Positions 36,791-46,640 of a DNA stretch of 64,000 bases are shown here, piece after piece (within the stretch, counting starts at the first letter, position 1; every line of letters begins with the position of its first letter). The position numbers and the translations under genes are program-made. Origin of the DNA: Zoogloea oleivorans (GTDB lineage: Bacteria; Pseudomonadota; Gammaproteobacteria; Burkholderiales; Rhodocyclaceae); contig JAOAUC010000027.1 of assembly GCA_030157785.1 (NCBI GenBank), positions 62,001-126,000 on the forward strand. Direction: 5' to 3'. The notes below the pieces were generated by a model. That model was not told where the DNA came from and ran no database searches. It saw only the letters and a list, made by a program, of their open reading frames with translations.

Positions 36791-39382
36791 TCAGGCTTCC
36801 GGTTGAGCGCCTTCGTCGCCCGACTCGATGCCCAGATCCTGCTCTTCCTCATCACCCTCGAGGAGCTTCTGCACGCCGGACAGGATGCTGCCTTCGTCTA
36901 CCGAGATCAGCGTCACACCCTGGGTCGCACGCCCCATCTCGCGAATCTCGGAAACCCGGGTCCGCACCAGCACACCGCCGGTGGTGATCAGCATGATCTG
37001 ATCCTTTTCGGTAACCAAAGTTGCCGCCACGACCTTGCCGTTACGGTCGGAGGTCTGGATCGCGATCATGCCCTTGGTGCCACGACCATGGCGGGTGTAT
37101 TCGCCGATCGGGGTGCGCTTGCCGAAGCCGTTTTCGGTAGCGGTCAGGACGCTTTGCTCCTCGTCGCTGGCCACCAGCATGGCGATCACCGACTGGCCGT
37201 CCTCGAGCATCATGCCGCGCACACCGCGGGCCTGACGACCCATCGGACGCACGTCGTTCTCGCTGAAACGCACGGCCTTGCCGGCGTCGGAGAACATCAT
37301 CACATCGTGCTTGCCATCGGTAATGGCCACACCGACCAGGAAGTCTCCCTCGTCGAGCCCCACGGCGATGATGCCGGCCTTGCGCGGATTGGAGAAGTCG
37401 GTAAGCGGCGTCTTCTTGACCGTGCCCTGGGCCGTTGCCATGAAGATGAAGTGACCTTCGTCGAACTCCTTGACCGGCAGCACGGCGGTGATCTTCTCGC
37501 CCTCAAGCAGCGGGAAGAGGTTCACGATCGGCCGGCCACGCGAGTTGCGGGTGCCTTCCGGCACTTCATAGACCTTCAGCCAGTAAAGGCGGCCGCGGTT
37601 GGAGAAGCACAGGATGTGGTCGTGAGTATTGGCAATGAAGAGCTGGTCGACGAAATCGTCTTCCTTCACGGCGGCTGCCTGCTTGCCGCGACCGCCGCGC
37701 TTCTGGGCACGGTAATCGGTGAGCGGCTGGCGCTTGAAGTAACCGGTGTGGGACAAGGTCACAACCATGTCCTGCGGTGCAATCAGGTCTTCAATGTTGA
37801 TGTCGGCGGTGTTCATCACCACCTCGGAGCGCCGCGGGTCGCCAAATTGCTGTTTGATCAGCGCAAGCTCGTCGCCAATGATCGCAGTGATCCGCTCCGG
37901 ACGCGCCAGAATGTCCAGCAGGTCGGCGATCACGTTCATCACGTCGCGATATTCGGCAACGATCTTGTCCTGCTCGAGGCCGGTCAGGCGCTGCAGACGC
38001 AGCTCCAGAATGGCTTGCGCCTGGGCGTCGGAGAGGCGGTAGCCCTGCTCGGACAAACCGAACTCCGGCGCCAGCCCGTCGGGCCGGTAGCTGTCGGCCA
38101 CGGCACGGGAGAGCATTTCCTCCACCAGGGCCGAGCGCCACTGGCGCGCCATCAGGCCACGCTTGGCTTCAGGGGGCGTCGGAGCGGCCTTGATGAGGGC
38201 GATGATCTCATCCACATTCGACAGCGCAACGGCCAGACCTTCGAGAATGTGGCCGCGCTCCCGCGCCTTGCGCAATTCAAAAACAGTGCGGCGGGTGACG
38301 ACTTCACGCCGGTGGGCGAGGAAGCAGTCGAGCATCTGGCGCAGGTTGAGCAGACGGGGCTTGCCGTCCACCAGCGCCACCATGTTCATGCCGAAAGTGT
38401 CCTGGAGCTGGGTCTGCTTGAACAGGTTGTTCAGCACCACGTCAGGCATCTCGTTGCGCTTGAGCTCGATCACCATGCGCATGCCGGACTTGTCCGACTC
38501 GTCACGGAGGTCGCTGATGCCTTCGATCTTCTTCTCGTTGACCAGCTCGGCGATCTTCTCGATCAGCGTCTTCTTGTTAACCTGGTACGGCAGCTCATCG
38601 ACGATGATCGCCTGGCGATCGCCCTTGCCGATGTCCTCGAAGTGGGTGCGCGCGCGCATCACCACCCGGCCACGGCCGGTGCGGTAGCCCTCCTGGACGC
38701 CGGACAGGCCATAGATCAGCGCCGCAGTCGGGAAGTCTGGCGCCGGCACGATCTTGATCAGTTCGTCGATGGAAACATCCGGCTCCTGCAGCAGACGCAG
38801 GCAGGCGTCGACGACTTCGGTCAGGTTGTGGGGCGGGATGTTGGTCGCCATGCCCACCGCGATGCCGCCCGATCCATTGATCAGCAGGTTCGGGATGCGT
38901 GCCGGCAGAACCAGCGGTTCCTTCTCGGAGCCGTCGTAGTTGGGCCCGAAATCGACGGTTTCCTTCTCGATATCGGCCAGCAGCTCATGGCCGATCTTGG
39001 CCATGCGGATTTCGGTATAACGCATGGCGGCCGCGCTATCGCCGTCCACCGAACCGAAGTTGCCCTGGCCATCCACCAGCATGTAACGCAGGGAGAAGTT
39101 CTGGGCCATCCGCACGATGGTGTCGTAGACAGACTGGTCACCGTGGGGGTGATACTTGCCGATGACGTCACCGACAATACGGGCAGACTTCTTGTAAGCC
39201 TTGTTCCAGTCATTGCCCAGCTCGTGCATGGCAAACAGCACGCGCCGGTGTACTGGCTTGAGGCCGTCACGCACATCCGGAAGGGCCCGCCCGACGATCA
39301 CGCTCATCGCGTAATCCAGGTAGGCGTGACGCATCTCATCTTCGAGGCTGATGGGGAGAGTTTCTTTGGCGAACGGGATCAT
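36791..39382 (-). CDS. gyrA: DNA gyrase subunit A
   Basis: 863 aa. The winged-helix domain carries the catalytic Tyr in AAMRYTEIR; the C-terminal beta-pinwheel has the GyrA box (QKRGGRG) and an acidic tail ([11 protein letters not shown]). In the quinolone-determining stretch the sequence is [14 protein letters not shown], so the position matching E. coli Ser83 is Gln. Together with GyrB it introduces negative supercoils. It is the first gene of the gyrA-serC-pheA-hisC-tyrA-aroA/cmk-rpsA-ihfB run. Confidence 0.98.
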   Translation of the reverse strand: MIPFAKETLPISLEDEMRHAYLDYAMSVIVGRALPDVRDGLKPVHRRVLFAMHELGNDWNKAYKKSARIVGDVIGKYHPHGDQSVYDTIVRMAQNFSLRYMLVDGQGNFGSVDGDSAAAMRYTEIRMAKIGHELLADIEKETVDFGPNYDGSEKEPLVLPARIPNLLINGSGGIAVGMATNIPPHNLTEVVDACLRLLQEPDVSIDELIKIVPAPDFPTAALIYGLSGVQEGYRTGRGRVVMRARTHFEDIGKGDRQAIIVDELPYQVNKKTLIEKIAELVNEKKIEGISDLRDESDKSGMRMVIELKRNEMPDVVLNNLFKQTQLQDTFGMNMVALVDGKPRLLNLRQMLDCFLAHRREVVTRRTVFELRKARERGHILEGLAVALSNVDEIIALIKAAPTPPEAKRGLMARQWRSALVEEMLSRAVADSYRPDGLAPEFGLSEQGYRLSDAQAQAILELRLQRLTGLEQDKIVAEYRDVMNVIADLLDILARPERITAIIGDELALIKQQFGDPRRSEVVMNTADINIEDLIAPQDMVVTLSHTGYFKRQPLTDYRAQKRGGRGKQAAAVKEDDFVDQLFIANTHDHILCFSNRGRLYWLKVYEVPEGTRNSRGRPIVNLFPLLEGEKITAVLPVKEFDEGHFIFMATAQGTVKKTPLTDFSNPRKAGIIAVGLDEGDFLVGVAITDGKHDVMMFSDAGKAVRFSENDVRPMGRQARGVRGMMLEDGQSVIAMLVASDEEQSVLTATENGFGKRTPIGEYTRHGRGTKGMIAIQTSDRNGKVVAATLVTEKDQIMLITTGGVLVRTRVSEIREMGRATQGVTLISVDEGSILSGVQKLLEGDEEEQDLGIESGDEGAQPEA

Positions 39383-39596
39383 GGCACCGCGAGGAGTCGA
39401 CTATTCGTCGAAAAGACGAAAAGCAGTGAGTTTAGCACGTCAGGGATGCCCAATTCCGGCTCCCTGAGACCTGTCAAAGGGCGCCACCCCCTTGGCGCGG
39501 ATTGTGATTCGCCCCCCTCGTATGCTCTAATCGGCCGGCACCAACCATCACGAGACAGGCGCCTTGAGCGCCTCACCTATTTTGAGGAGGAAATCC

Positions 39597-40331
39597 ATGA
39601 CCGCAGCGAACTTTCGCCTGGCGACCGCCACCCTTCTGATGCTTGCCGGCATCTCCGCCATGGCCCAGTCCAAGGACATCATCGTCGACCCCAAAGGCGA
39701 CGTCCCTTACGCCATCGACCAGCGCAATGCCGTCGTCAAGAGCGGTGCCGACCTGTGCTGGCGCACCGGTTCATGGACCCCGGGAGCCGCCACCGAGACC
39801 AAGGCTGGCGAACTGCCGGTGGCCTGCGAATGCGACAAGGATGTGGTCGGCGCCGACAAGTGCGTCCCTGCCTCCGCCCGCGCCGCCGCGGCGCCTGCTG
39901 CCGCTGCCGCAACAGCCCCGATCGCGGCCCCGGCCGGCCCCAGAAAATGCGATTTCAGCGTAACTCTTTCCGCCGATGACGCCTTCGCCTTCAACAAGGC
40001 TGCCCTCACCAAATCGGCCAAGGGTACGCTCGACAGCGCTGTACTCGCCAAGCTCAGCACCTGCGCCGCGGTCAATACCGTGATCATCAACGGCCACACT
40101 GATCGACTCGGCTCCCAGTCATACAACCAGAAGCTCTCCGAAAAGCGCGCCGACGCCGTCCAGTCCTACCTGGCCGGCAAGGGCCTGAAGGCCGAGAATG
40201 TGGAAACCATGGGCTCCGGCAAGACCCAGCCGATCAAGAGCTGTGACGACAAGCTCGGCCGCAAGAAACTGATCGAATGCCTCGCACCGAACCGCCGCGT
40301 CACCGTGGACGTCAAGGGCCCGGCCAAGTAA
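39597..40331 (+). CDS. OmpA-family outer-membrane-associated protein, paralogue 1
   Basis: 244 aa with signal peptide (NFRLATATLLMLAGISAMAQ) and a strong gaggagg Shine-Dalgarno. The N-terminal module holds a cysteine pattern (DLCWRTGSWTP, CECDKDVVGADKC). An Ala/Pro linker follows, then an OmpA-like peptidoglycan-binding domain (INGHTDRLGSQSYNQKLSEK and RADAV, with the Asp and Arg that bind diaminopimelate). It is closely similar in layout to 41811-42542. It is divergent from gyrA, with 214 bp between, and ends in its own terminator. Confidence 0.9.
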   Translation: MTAANFRLATATLLMLAGISAMAQSKDIIVDPKGDVPYAIDQRNAVVKSGADLCWRTGSWTPGAATETKAGELPVACECDKDVVGADKCVPASARAAAAPAAAAATAPIAAPAGPRKCDFSVTLSADDAFAFNKAALTKSAKGTLDSAVLAKLSTCAAVNTVIINGHTDRLGSQSYNQKLSEKRADAVQSYLAGKGLKAENVETMGSGKTQPIKSCDDKLGRKKLIECLAPNRRVTVDVKGPAK

Positions 40332-40358
40332 TTCGCTCACATTCAAGCAAGCCCGAAG

Positions 40359-40382
40359 AACCCCGCGCAATGCGGGGTTTTT
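40359..40382 (+). terminator. intrinsic terminator after OmpA paralogue 1
   Basis: Stem aaccccgc / gcggggtt with loop gcaat, followed by a short T run, 27 bp after the stop codon. Confidence 0.85.
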
Positions 40383-40404
40383 ACTGATACCCACGAGAGC
40401 CGCC

Positions 40405-41721
40405 ATGACAACACCGGTCGACCTGCTAATAGAAGCACGCTGGATCATCCCCGTCGAACCGGACAACACAACCCTCGAACATCACGCCATCGCCATCCGC
40501 GACGGGCGCATCGTCGCGATCCTGCCGACAGCCGAAGCCCGGACTCTTTACGCTGCGACAGAAACCATCCACCTGCCCGAGCACATCATCACTCCGGGCC
40601 TCGTCAACCTGCACTGCCACGCCGCCATGACCATCATGCGCGGCCTTGCCGACGATCTACCGCTGATGCGCTGGCTGCAGGAGGCGATCTGGCCAACCGA
40701 AAGCCGTCACGCCTCCCACGCTTTCGTGCGCGACGGCAGCCTGCTCGCCGCAGCCGAAATGTTGCGTGGCGGCATCACCAGCTGCAACGACATGTATTTC
40801 TTCCCGGAGGCAACAGCGGAAGCTTTCGACCGGCTCGGCCTGCGGGCAGTACTCGGCATCACCGTCATCGAATTTCCGTCCCAATACGCATCGGATGCCG
40901 ACGACTACCTGCACAAGGGTCTGGCAACCCTGGACGCGTGGCGGGACCACCCGCTGATCCGCTTCTCCCTCGCCCCCCATGCGCCCTACACGGTATCAAA
41001 CAAGACTTTCGAGCGGATTGGCGCCCTCGCCGACGAACTGGAACTTCCTATCCACATTCATCTCCACGAGACGGCTGGCGAGACAACCGACAGCCTTCGC
41101 GATTTCGGGCTGCGCCCCATTACCCGACTCGACGAACTAGGCCTGCTCGGCCCCAACCTCATCGGCGTGCACGCCGTCCACCTCGCCCCCGAGGACATCG
41201 AGCGGCTCGCGCTGCACCAGTGCGCCATCGCCCACTGCCCCACCTCGAACATGAAGCTCGCCAGCGGCGCAGCGCCAACGACAGCTCTCCTTGAGCGCGG
41301 GCTGGCCGTTGGCCTGGGTAGCGACGGCGCCGCCAGCAACAACCGCCTCGACCTCTTCCGCGAAATGCACCAAGCCAGCCTCCTCGCCAAGCTGTCCACC
41401 GGCGATGCCTCCGCCCTGCCCGCTCGGCAAGCCCTGCGCATGGCCACCCTGGAAGGCGCCCGCGCCCTCGGCCTCGACACCGAAATCGGCTCCCTGCTCC
41501 CCGGAAAGGCCGCCGACCTCTGCGCGATCCGGGTAGACGACCCTGACAGCCTGCCCTGCTTCCAGCCCACATCGCACTTGGTATACGTACTGGATCGCCG
41601 CGCCGTATCAGACGTATGGGTTGGCGGACAGCAACGCGTCAAGGACGGAGAACTGTTGCAAATATCCAACACTGAGCTATTGAGCATTGCCCGCGTATGG
41701 CAAAATAGGCTCCGCCAATGA
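40405..41721 (+). CDS. mtaD: TRZ/ATZ-family amidohydrolase (MTA/SAH deaminase type)
   Basis: 438 aa. Metal and catalytic signatures: NLHCHAAMT, HIHLHETAGET, AHCPTSNMKL and LGSDGAASNN. These match the methylthioadenosine/S-adenosylhomocysteine deaminase group, which deaminates purine nucleosides of the SAM cycle. The symbol is assigned by family; an alternative is guanine or chlorohydrolase activity. It lies between two OmpA paralogues and upstream of ubiG, a SAM-dependent methyltransferase, consistent with SAH recycling. Confidence 0.85.
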   Translation: MTTPVDLLIEARWIIPVEPDNTTLEHHAIAIRDGRIVAILPTAEARTLYAATETIHLPEHIITPGLVNLHCHAAMTIMRGLADDLPLMRWLQEAIWPTESRHASHAFVRDGSLLAAAEMLRGGITSCNDMYFFPEATAEAFDRLGLRAVLGITVIEFPSQYASDADDYLHKGLATLDAWRDHPLIRFSLAPHAPYTVSNKTFERIGALADELELPIHIHLHETAGETTDSLRDFGLRPITRLDELGLLGPNLIGVHAVHLAPEDIERLALHQCAIAHCPTSNMKLASGAAPTTALLERGLAVGLGSDGAASNNRLDLFREMHQASLLAKLSTGDASALPARQALRMATLEGARALGLDTEIGSLLPGKAADLCAIRVDDPDSLPCFQPTSHLVYVLDRRAVSDVWVGGQQRVKDGELLQISNTELLSIARVWQNRLRQ

Positions 41722-41810
41722 ATTGGATATGCTGCCTGAGTTCATAGTGTACTCCGGCGACAAGGATAAATTTTCCGGTTCTACCCCTTTGCCTTGCGAC
41801 GAGGAAAACG

Positions 41811-42542
41811 ATGATCAAACAAGCCAAAAAACAACTGCTGATGGCTGCCGCGCTGGCCGCTCTCGGCCTGTCTGCCTCCGCCAGCTTCGCCAAAGATGTC
41901 GTCGTTGATACGAAAGGCGAAGTGCCTTACGTGATCGACTCGCGTGCAGTCGTTGCCCGCAGCGGTACCGACCTGTGCTGGCGCACCGGTTACTGGACCC
42001 CGGCTGCCGCCTCCACCACCCTGGCTGGCGAATTCCCCGTGGGCTGTGAATGCGACAAGGATGTCGTGCCGGCTGAAAAGTGCGTGAAGGCTGCTGCCGC
42101 TCCGGCTGCTGGCTCCAAGGGTGCTGGTGCACTCGCCGCCCCCGCTCCGGTTGCCGAAAAGGTCAAGCTGGCTGCCGACGCGCTCTTCGAGTTCGACAAG
42201 GCTGTCCTGCTGCCCGCCGGCAAGAGCAAGCTTGACGATCTGGCTGCCAAAGCCAAGAACGTGAAGCTCGAAGTGATCCTGGCCGTTGGTCACACCGACC
42301 GTGTTGGTGGTGACGCCTACAACCAGAAGTTGTCCGAAAAGCGCGCTGCCGCTGTCAAGGACTACCTGGTCGGCAAGGGTGTTGAAGCCAACCGTGTTTA
42401 CACCGAAGGCAAGGGCAAGAAGCAGCCCGTGACCGGCACCAGCTGCAAGAATCTGGGCAAGGAAAGCGGCAAGAACAAGAAGCTTGTTGATTGCCTGCAG
42501 CCGGATCGTCGCGTGGAAATCGAAGTCATCGGCACCAAGTAA
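41811..42542 (+). CDS. OmpA-family outer-membrane-associated protein, paralogue 2
   Basis: 243 aa with signal peptide (LLMAAALAALGLSASASFA). It repeats the architecture of 39597-40331: the cysteine module (DLCWRTGYWTP, CECDKDVVPAEKC), Ala-rich linker and OmpA C-terminal domain (VGHTDRVGGDAYNQKLSEKR). The codon choice is strikingly uniform (gct, gcc, aag, gtt), typical of a highly expressed envelope protein. It has a gaggaaaac ribosome site and its own terminator. Confidence 0.92.
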   Translation: MIKQAKKQLLMAAALAALGLSASASFAKDVVVDTKGEVPYVIDSRAVVARSGTDLCWRTGYWTPAAASTTLAGEFPVGCECDKDVVPAEKCVKAAAAPAAGSKGAGALAAPAPVAEKVKLAADALFEFDKAVLLPAGKSKLDDLAAKAKNVKLEVILAVGHTDRVGGDAYNQKLSEKRAAAVKDYLVGKGVEANRVYTEGKGKKQPVTGTSCKNLGKESGKNKKLVDCLQPDRRVEIEVIGTK

Positions 42543-42572
42543 TCGCCGATAACTGACACCACGTCAGTCCTC

Positions 42573-42604
42573 AAAAAGCCCTGCCCTGCAGGGCTTTTTG
42601 TTTT
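42573..42604 (+). terminator. intrinsic terminator after OmpA paralogue 2
   Basis: Stem aaaaagccct / agggcttttt with a 7-nt loop, followed by gttttt. Confidence 0.9.
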
Positions 42605-42676
42605 TCCGCCGTAGCCATGGGTCTAGCAATACAATCGCACACTGGCTTACCGACATTTAAATCACGCTTCCTCTCC

Positions 42677-43372
42677 ATGAACGCCGATCCCGCCGAACTG
42701 CAGAAATTCAGTGACCTCGCCCACCGCTGGTGGGACCCCGAATCCGAATTCAAACCACTTCACCAGATCAATCCGCTTCGCCTTGAATGGATTGACAGCA
42801 CGGTTCAGCTCAACGGCAAGAAAGTCGTCGACATCGGCTGTGGTGGGGGAATTCTCGCCGAATCCATGGCAGCCCGCGGCGCCCAGGTGACCGGCGTAGA
42901 TCTGTCCGAGAAGGCCCTTGGCGTAGCCCGACTACATCTCTATGAAAGCGGCCAGACTGTCGATTACCGGCTCATCTCTGCCGAAGACATCTCCCGCGAG
43001 GCACCCGGCAGCTTTGACGTCGTAACGTGCATGGAAATGCTCGAACACGTACCCGATCCCGCCAGCACAATCCGCGCCTGCGCAGCGCTGGTCAAACCCG
43101 GCGGCTACGTGTTTTTCTCGACACTCAACCGCAACATCAAGTCCTACCTGATGGCCGTGGTTGGTGCCGAGTACATCCTCAATTTACTCCCCAAGGGCAC
43201 CCACGAGTACGCCAAATTCATCAAGCCCTCCGAGCTCGCCCGCTACGTGCGCGAAGCCGGGCTGGACGTGGAAGAGCTCATTGGCATGAACTACAACCCG
43301 CTCAACAAGGTTTACTCCCTCGGCCGCGACACCGACGTGAATTACCTGATGCGGACCTCCCGGCATGCCTGA
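42677..43372 (+). CDS. ubiG: 3-demethylubiquinol / 2-polyprenyl-6-hydroxyphenol O-methyltransferase
   Basis: 231 aa from ATG 42677 ([20 protein letters not shown]). SAM-binding motif [14 protein letters not shown] and [13 protein letters not shown] are clear. It carries out both O-methylations of ubiquinone synthesis. It overlaps gph by 8 bp, the usual ubiG-gph pair. Confidence 0.97.
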   Translation: MNADPAELQKFSDLAHRWWDPESEFKPLHQINPLRLEWIDSTVQLNGKKVVDIGCGGGILAESMAARGAQVTGVDLSEKALGVARLHLYESGQTVDYRLISAEDISREAPGSFDVVTCMEMLEHVPDPASTIRACAALVKPGGYVFFSTLNRNIKSYLMAVVGAEYILNLLPKGTHEYAKFIKPSELARYVREAGLDVEELIGMNYNPLNKVYSLGRDTDVNYLMRTSRHA

Positions 43373-44021
43373 AGCTGTGTTCTTCGACCTGGACGGGACA
43401 CTCGCCGACACGGCCCCCGACTTGGCCGGCACGCTCAACCGCCTGAAAGCAGACCACGGCCTTGAACCGAGCCCCTTCGAGCAGCTCCGTCCCCAGGTTT
43501 CCAATGGCGTGCGGGGCATGCTCAGCGTGGGCTTCGGAATTACTCCCGAAGAGCCGGCCTACGCCGGACTTGCACAGCGCTTCTTGAGTCTTTACGCAGA
43601 ATCCCTGTGTGTTGAAACCTGCCTCTTCCCCGGAATGGCGGAACTACTCGACCAGCTCGACGAACGAGGCATCGTGTGGGGTGTGGTGACCAACAAGGCC
43701 GAACGCCTTGCCCGACCACTCATCGACGCACTCGGCCTCACCAAACGCAGCCTCTGCGTCGTCGGGGGTGACACCGCGGCCCGTGCCAAGCCGTTTCCCG
43801 ACCCCTTGCTCCTCGCCTGCTGCATGGCGGGAGTCGCCCCATCCAGCAGTCTGTATGTCGGCGATGACATCCGCGACATCGTTGCCGGCAAGGCGGCAGG
43901 CATGCGGACAGTGGCGGCAGCCTACGGCTACCGGGGCAGCCACACTCCAATCAGCGCCTGGAATGCGGACACGATCATAGATCACCCCCTCCAAATCCTT
44001 CAGCTCCTGGAAAACGCTTGA
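43365..44021 (+). CDS. gph: phosphoglycolate phosphatase
   Basis: 218 aa HAD-superfamily enzyme with the nucleophile loop [15 protein letters not shown], the motif II/III lysines near TNKAERLA, and the acidic motif YVGDDIRDI. It removes 2-phosphoglycolate formed in DNA repair or oxygenase reactions. It overlaps ubiG. The next gene is ssrA, 60 bp away. Confidence 0.95.
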   Translation: MPEAVFFDLDGTLADTAPDLAGTLNRLKADHGLEPSPFEQLRPQVSNGVRGMLSVGFGITPEEPAYAGLAQRFLSLYAESLCVETCLFPGMAELLDQLDERGIVWGVVTNKAERLARPLIDALGLTKRSLCVVGGDTAARAKPFPDPLLLACCMAGVAPSSSLYVGDDIRDIVAGKAAGMRTVAAAYGYRGSHTPISAWNADTIIDHPLQILQLLENA

Positions 44022-44081
44022 GAGCGTGCTATTATTGGGAACTTATTGCTAACCGCTAGCACTAAGTTAAGCAGCACAAAA

Positions 44082-44447
44082 GGGGCCGACCTGGCTTCGA
44101 CGTGGGTTGCAAAGCAGATCAGGGCATACCGAGGACCAGTTACCTCGTAAATCCACTGGAAAAAATACAAACGCCAACGACGAGCGTTTCGCTCTGGCCG
44201 CCTAAGGCCTAAGCCGCTGCACTGACAGGTCTCCTGGGTCAGATGGGGTCAAACCCATTGCAGCGTCATTTACAGGGACTAGCAAAGGATCGGGTTACTT
44301 GGTCCCGCGCGAAACTCAAGGTAACTCGCCCGTGGTCGGCCTGCCGACTGGCTAAACCCCGGGTTAAACCCAAATAGGTCGGCTAAGTATGTAGAACTGA
44401 CTGTAGAGGACTTGCGGACGGGGGTTCGATTCCCCCCGGCTCCACCA
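44082..44447 (+). ncRNA. ssrA: transfer-messenger RNA (tmRNA)
   Basis: 366 nt. The 5' end ggggccgacctggcttcgac and the 3' end with T arm ggttcgattcc and ggctccacca form the tRNA-like part with encoded CCA. The tag frame GCC AAC GAC GAG CGT TTC GCT CTG GCC GCC TAA gives ANDERFALAA, a standard betaproteobacterial proteolysis tag. The 3' end is the integration site of the element at 44448-50125; the element restores a full-length tmRNA. Confidence 0.97.
44431..44447 (+). repeat. attL core (tmRNA 3' end)
   Basis: tccccccggctccacca, identical over 17 bp to 50109-50125. It includes the 3' side of the tmRNA T stem and the acceptor with CCA. Confidence 0.88.
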
Positions 44448-44452
44448 ATTCG

Positions 44453-44485
44453 ACGCCAAGTGATTGATTTCACTTGGCGTTTTTC
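44453..44485 (+). terminator. element-borne terminator for ssrA
   Basis: Perfect 11-bp stem (acgccaagtga / tcacttggcgt) with loop ttgatt and a following T run, 6 bp after the tmRNA CCA and inside the integrated element. It would replace the native terminator displaced to 50151-50193. Confidence 0.88.
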
Positions 44486-44503
44486 TTTGCGGCTTGGCTT
44501 TTA

Positions 44504-44532
44504 CCACTCAGGTGTGCCATTTCGGTGTGCCA
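44504..44532 (+). repeat. 29-bp direct repeat, left copy (possible integrase arm site)
   Basis: Contains two direct copies of ggtgtgcca 13 bp apart. It matches 50018-50046 with one mismatch and lies 57 bp inside attL, just before the integrase gene. Arm-type integrase binding is a reasonable guess. Confidence 0.6.
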
Positions 44533-44547
44533 TCTGCGGAACCAGCC

Positions 44548-46146
44548 ATGCCCATCCGCATCCCCTCGCACCTCTACCGCAACCGCCACGGCACATTTTA
44601 TTTTCGTCTGGTGATCCCTGCCGACCTTCGGCAGGCGGCACAACGTCATGAAATACGCCTAAGCCTTCACACAGAGCAGAGGCAGGCGGCCATACTGACC
44701 GCCCTCCCTTTGATGGAAGACCGCCCGCTCTTGCTGGCGGACCTTAGACGCATGGCTGACAACGACGAAACAGCACCGCCCAACTACTTCAACGAGTGGC
44801 GGGACATGCTTTTCAAGAACACCGCCCTAAAAGCCAGAATCAAGTCACTGAAGGCCGATCTCGACAAGAAGGACGAGATCATCGCCGGGATGGTCCCTGC
44901 CAGCAAAGCCAAGATTGTTGCGCAAATCTGGCATGACAAAGGCCAGCTACACGGCAAGAAAGAGCTTGAAGAGCGGCTAATCTTTCCGTGGCCTGCGGAA
45001 AAAACGAAGCACTTCACAGAGCTGCACGCCGCCTACATGAAGAGCTTCACGCATCGAGCAGAGGGCGGCGTCAAAAAACCCCCGACGCGAAAAACGATAG
45101 AAGCCTACGAAAAAGATATCGGCTTTTTTATCTTCGCAATGAAAGACATCCGCATCGGCGAGATAAGCCGAGAGCTTGCCGGTGAATATTTCGCCATCCT
45201 TCGCAAGCTTCCGGGAAATCTAAGCCGCATTGCAAAGTATCGCGGGAAGGAAATTTCCGAACTACTGGCTATGGGTGATCCGCCACAATCCGAGAGCAAC
45301 GCCAGCAAGAAAATGGAACGTGTCTCAACCATGTTCGAGTGGGCACTTGAAGAAAAAAGGACATGGGGAATCGATGCAAACCCATTCAGGGGCTACGGAC
45401 AGGCCAGCAACAACGAAAGCGCTCGCCGCCCCTTCACGTGCGACGAACTGCGGGCGCTTCTCAGTCACCCAGCCTATCTAACAAAGCATTTCCGAAGCAC
45501 CTATAGCTTCTGGCTTATCCCTCTAGCCGTCTTCACCGGCGCGCGTCTGGGCGAGCTTTGCCAGCTTGAGCTGAAGGACTTTGTCGAGATCGACGGCGTC
45601 CCCTGCATCGACATCAACGATATCAACGACACCGCGGCGCCGGGTGACGAAGAGAAAGGCACCAGAGGAAAGCACGTCAAAAACGCGAACGCAAAGCGCC
45701 TTGTTCCCATACATCCGGAGCTTGTCAGAATGGGGCTACTTCGCTACGTTGAGACGCTACGGGAGAAGGGGCAAATTAAATTCTTCCATGACCTTAACCA
45801 CGAACGCCGGGACGGCCCCGCACAAGGAGCCTCGAACTGGTTTCAAGGATTCAGAGATCGCGCCGGCCTTACGGAAAAACAAGCAACCGTCTTTCACAGC
45901 TTCCGCCACCTCTTTATCACGCGCATCCTTGACGCCGGAACGGCGCCGCACTTGCTCGCCCCCGTCGTCGGGCACGAAGCCGAGCTTGTCACGGGAAAGG
46001 TCTATTGGAACACGCGCGATGCAACAAAGCGAAAGCCCACAGTGGAAGCCTTCAAACTGCCCCCTGAACTGCTCACAATGTTCCCCTGCATCGAAGATGT
46101 TACTTTCACAAAGAAGCAGGGCGCAAAGGCGAAAATCACAAGCTAA
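44548..46146 (+). CDS. tyrosine-type site-specific integrase
   Basis: 532 aa from ATG 44548 (MPIRIPSHLYRNRHGTFYFR), an opening typical of island integrases of the DUF6538 type. The C-terminal catalytic domain shows Arg in FTGARLGELCQLE, the HxxR box in FHSFRHLFITRI, a later His in VGHEAELVTG and the Tyr nucleophile in KVYWNTRD. It should integrate and excise the element at the ssrA 3' end, next to which it lies. The frame is complete. No separate small excisionase of the AlpA type was recognised with certainty. Confidence 0.93.
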   Translation: MPIRIPSHLYRNRHGTFYFRLVIPADLRQAAQRHEIRLSLHTEQRQAAILTALPLMEDRPLLLADLRRMADNDETAPPNYFNEWRDMLFKNTALKARIKSLKADLDKKDEIIAGMVPASKAKIVAQIWHDKGQLHGKKELEERLIFPWPAEKTKHFTELHAAYMKSFTHRAEGGVKKPPTRKTIEAYEKDIGFFIFAMKDIRIGEISRELAGEYFAILRKLPGNLSRIAKYRGKEISELLAMGDPPQSESNASKKMERVSTMFEWALEEKRTWGIDANPFRGYGQASNNESARRPFTCDELRALLSHPAYLTKHFRSTYSFWLIPLAVFTGARLGELCQLELKDFVEIDGVPCIDINDINDTAAPGDEEKGTRGKHVKNANAKRLVPIHPELVRMGLLRYVETLREKGQIKFFHDLNHERRDGPAQGASNWFQGFRDRAGLTEKQATVFHSFRHLFITRILDAGTAPHLLAPVVGHEAELVTGKVYWNTRDATKRKPTVEAFKLPPELLTMFPCIEDVTFTKKQGAKAKITS

Positions 46147-46180
46147 ACGACGCTACGGCCGCCACAGACGAGAACCCGGG

Positions 46181-46447
46181 TCATTTCTTGGCGGCAGCGG
46201 CAGCTTCCTTGCGAAGCTTCTGAATGCGAAGAACGCGATCCGCTTGCTCCATACAGCCGACGAACTCCAGACTCCCAGCAGGAGCGGCTTGAGCCTTTCT
46301 CATGTAGTCGCTGAACTTCTCGACAAGCTCCGACCCGGTGAAGGTTTGAAGCTCTGCAAACTCATAGACAGCGCACAGGGTCGCGCCACCCGCAGAGGCG
46401 AAGGGTGAGACAAGACACAGGGCGAGGAGAGCGGTGATGGTCTTCAT
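46181..46447 (-). CDS. small secreted protein of unknown function
   Basis: 88 aa from the ATG at 46445-46447, with a clear ggaagg ribosome site. A signal peptide (MKTITALLALCLVSPFASAG) precedes a short helical, Ala/Lys-rich mature part with two cysteines (TLCAVYEF and FVGCMEQAD). No family is recognised. It is the only visible exported product of the element. A terminator stands between it and the upstream recombinase gene, so it should have its own promoter, for which little space is seen. Confidence 0.6.
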   Translation of the reverse strand: MKTITALLALCLVSPFASAGGATLCAVYEFAELQTFTGSELVEKFSDYMRKAQAAPAGSLEFVGCMEQADRVLRIQKLRKEAAAAAKK

Positions 46448-46460
46448 GATGGTTCCTTCC

Positions 46461-46487
46461 AAAAAAGAAGCCCGCAATCAAGCGGGC
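46461..46487 (-). terminator. terminator after serine recombinase gene
   Basis: On the minus strand, stem GCCCGC-TTGATT-GCGGGC followed by TTCTTTTTT. It lies 14 bp before the start of the small secreted protein gene. Confidence 0.75.
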
Positions 46488-46596
46488 CATTGAGTTGAGC
46501 GAGGATGTTACCTGAATATTTTCACCAGTTCTGACCGTCGATGATCGCCCAATGAAGCAAGCCGCCGACGATAAAGGGAATTAGCCCACCAGAGCT

Positions 46597-46614
46597 CCCG
46601 CCCTTTAGGGCGGG
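46597..46614. repeat. short GC-rich inverted repeat
   Basis: 7-bp arms cccgccc / gggcggg around a 4-nt loop, in the 163-bp spacer between the secreted-protein gene and the recombinase gene. There is no T tract. Nothing else is recognised in this spacer. Confidence 0.45.
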
Positions 46615-46640
46615 CCACCTCGCCTAAATCACAGCCAAAA

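Noticed and set aside
36803-39979. Very long open frame (over 1000 codons) antisense to gyrA
   Set aside because: It mirrors gyrA codons in a GC-rich genome, has no family signature, and gyrA is unambiguous.
46597-46614. Terminator after the serine recombinase gene
   Set aside because: The stem lacks a T run on either strand; the hairpin at 46461-46487 with a T run is the better terminator.
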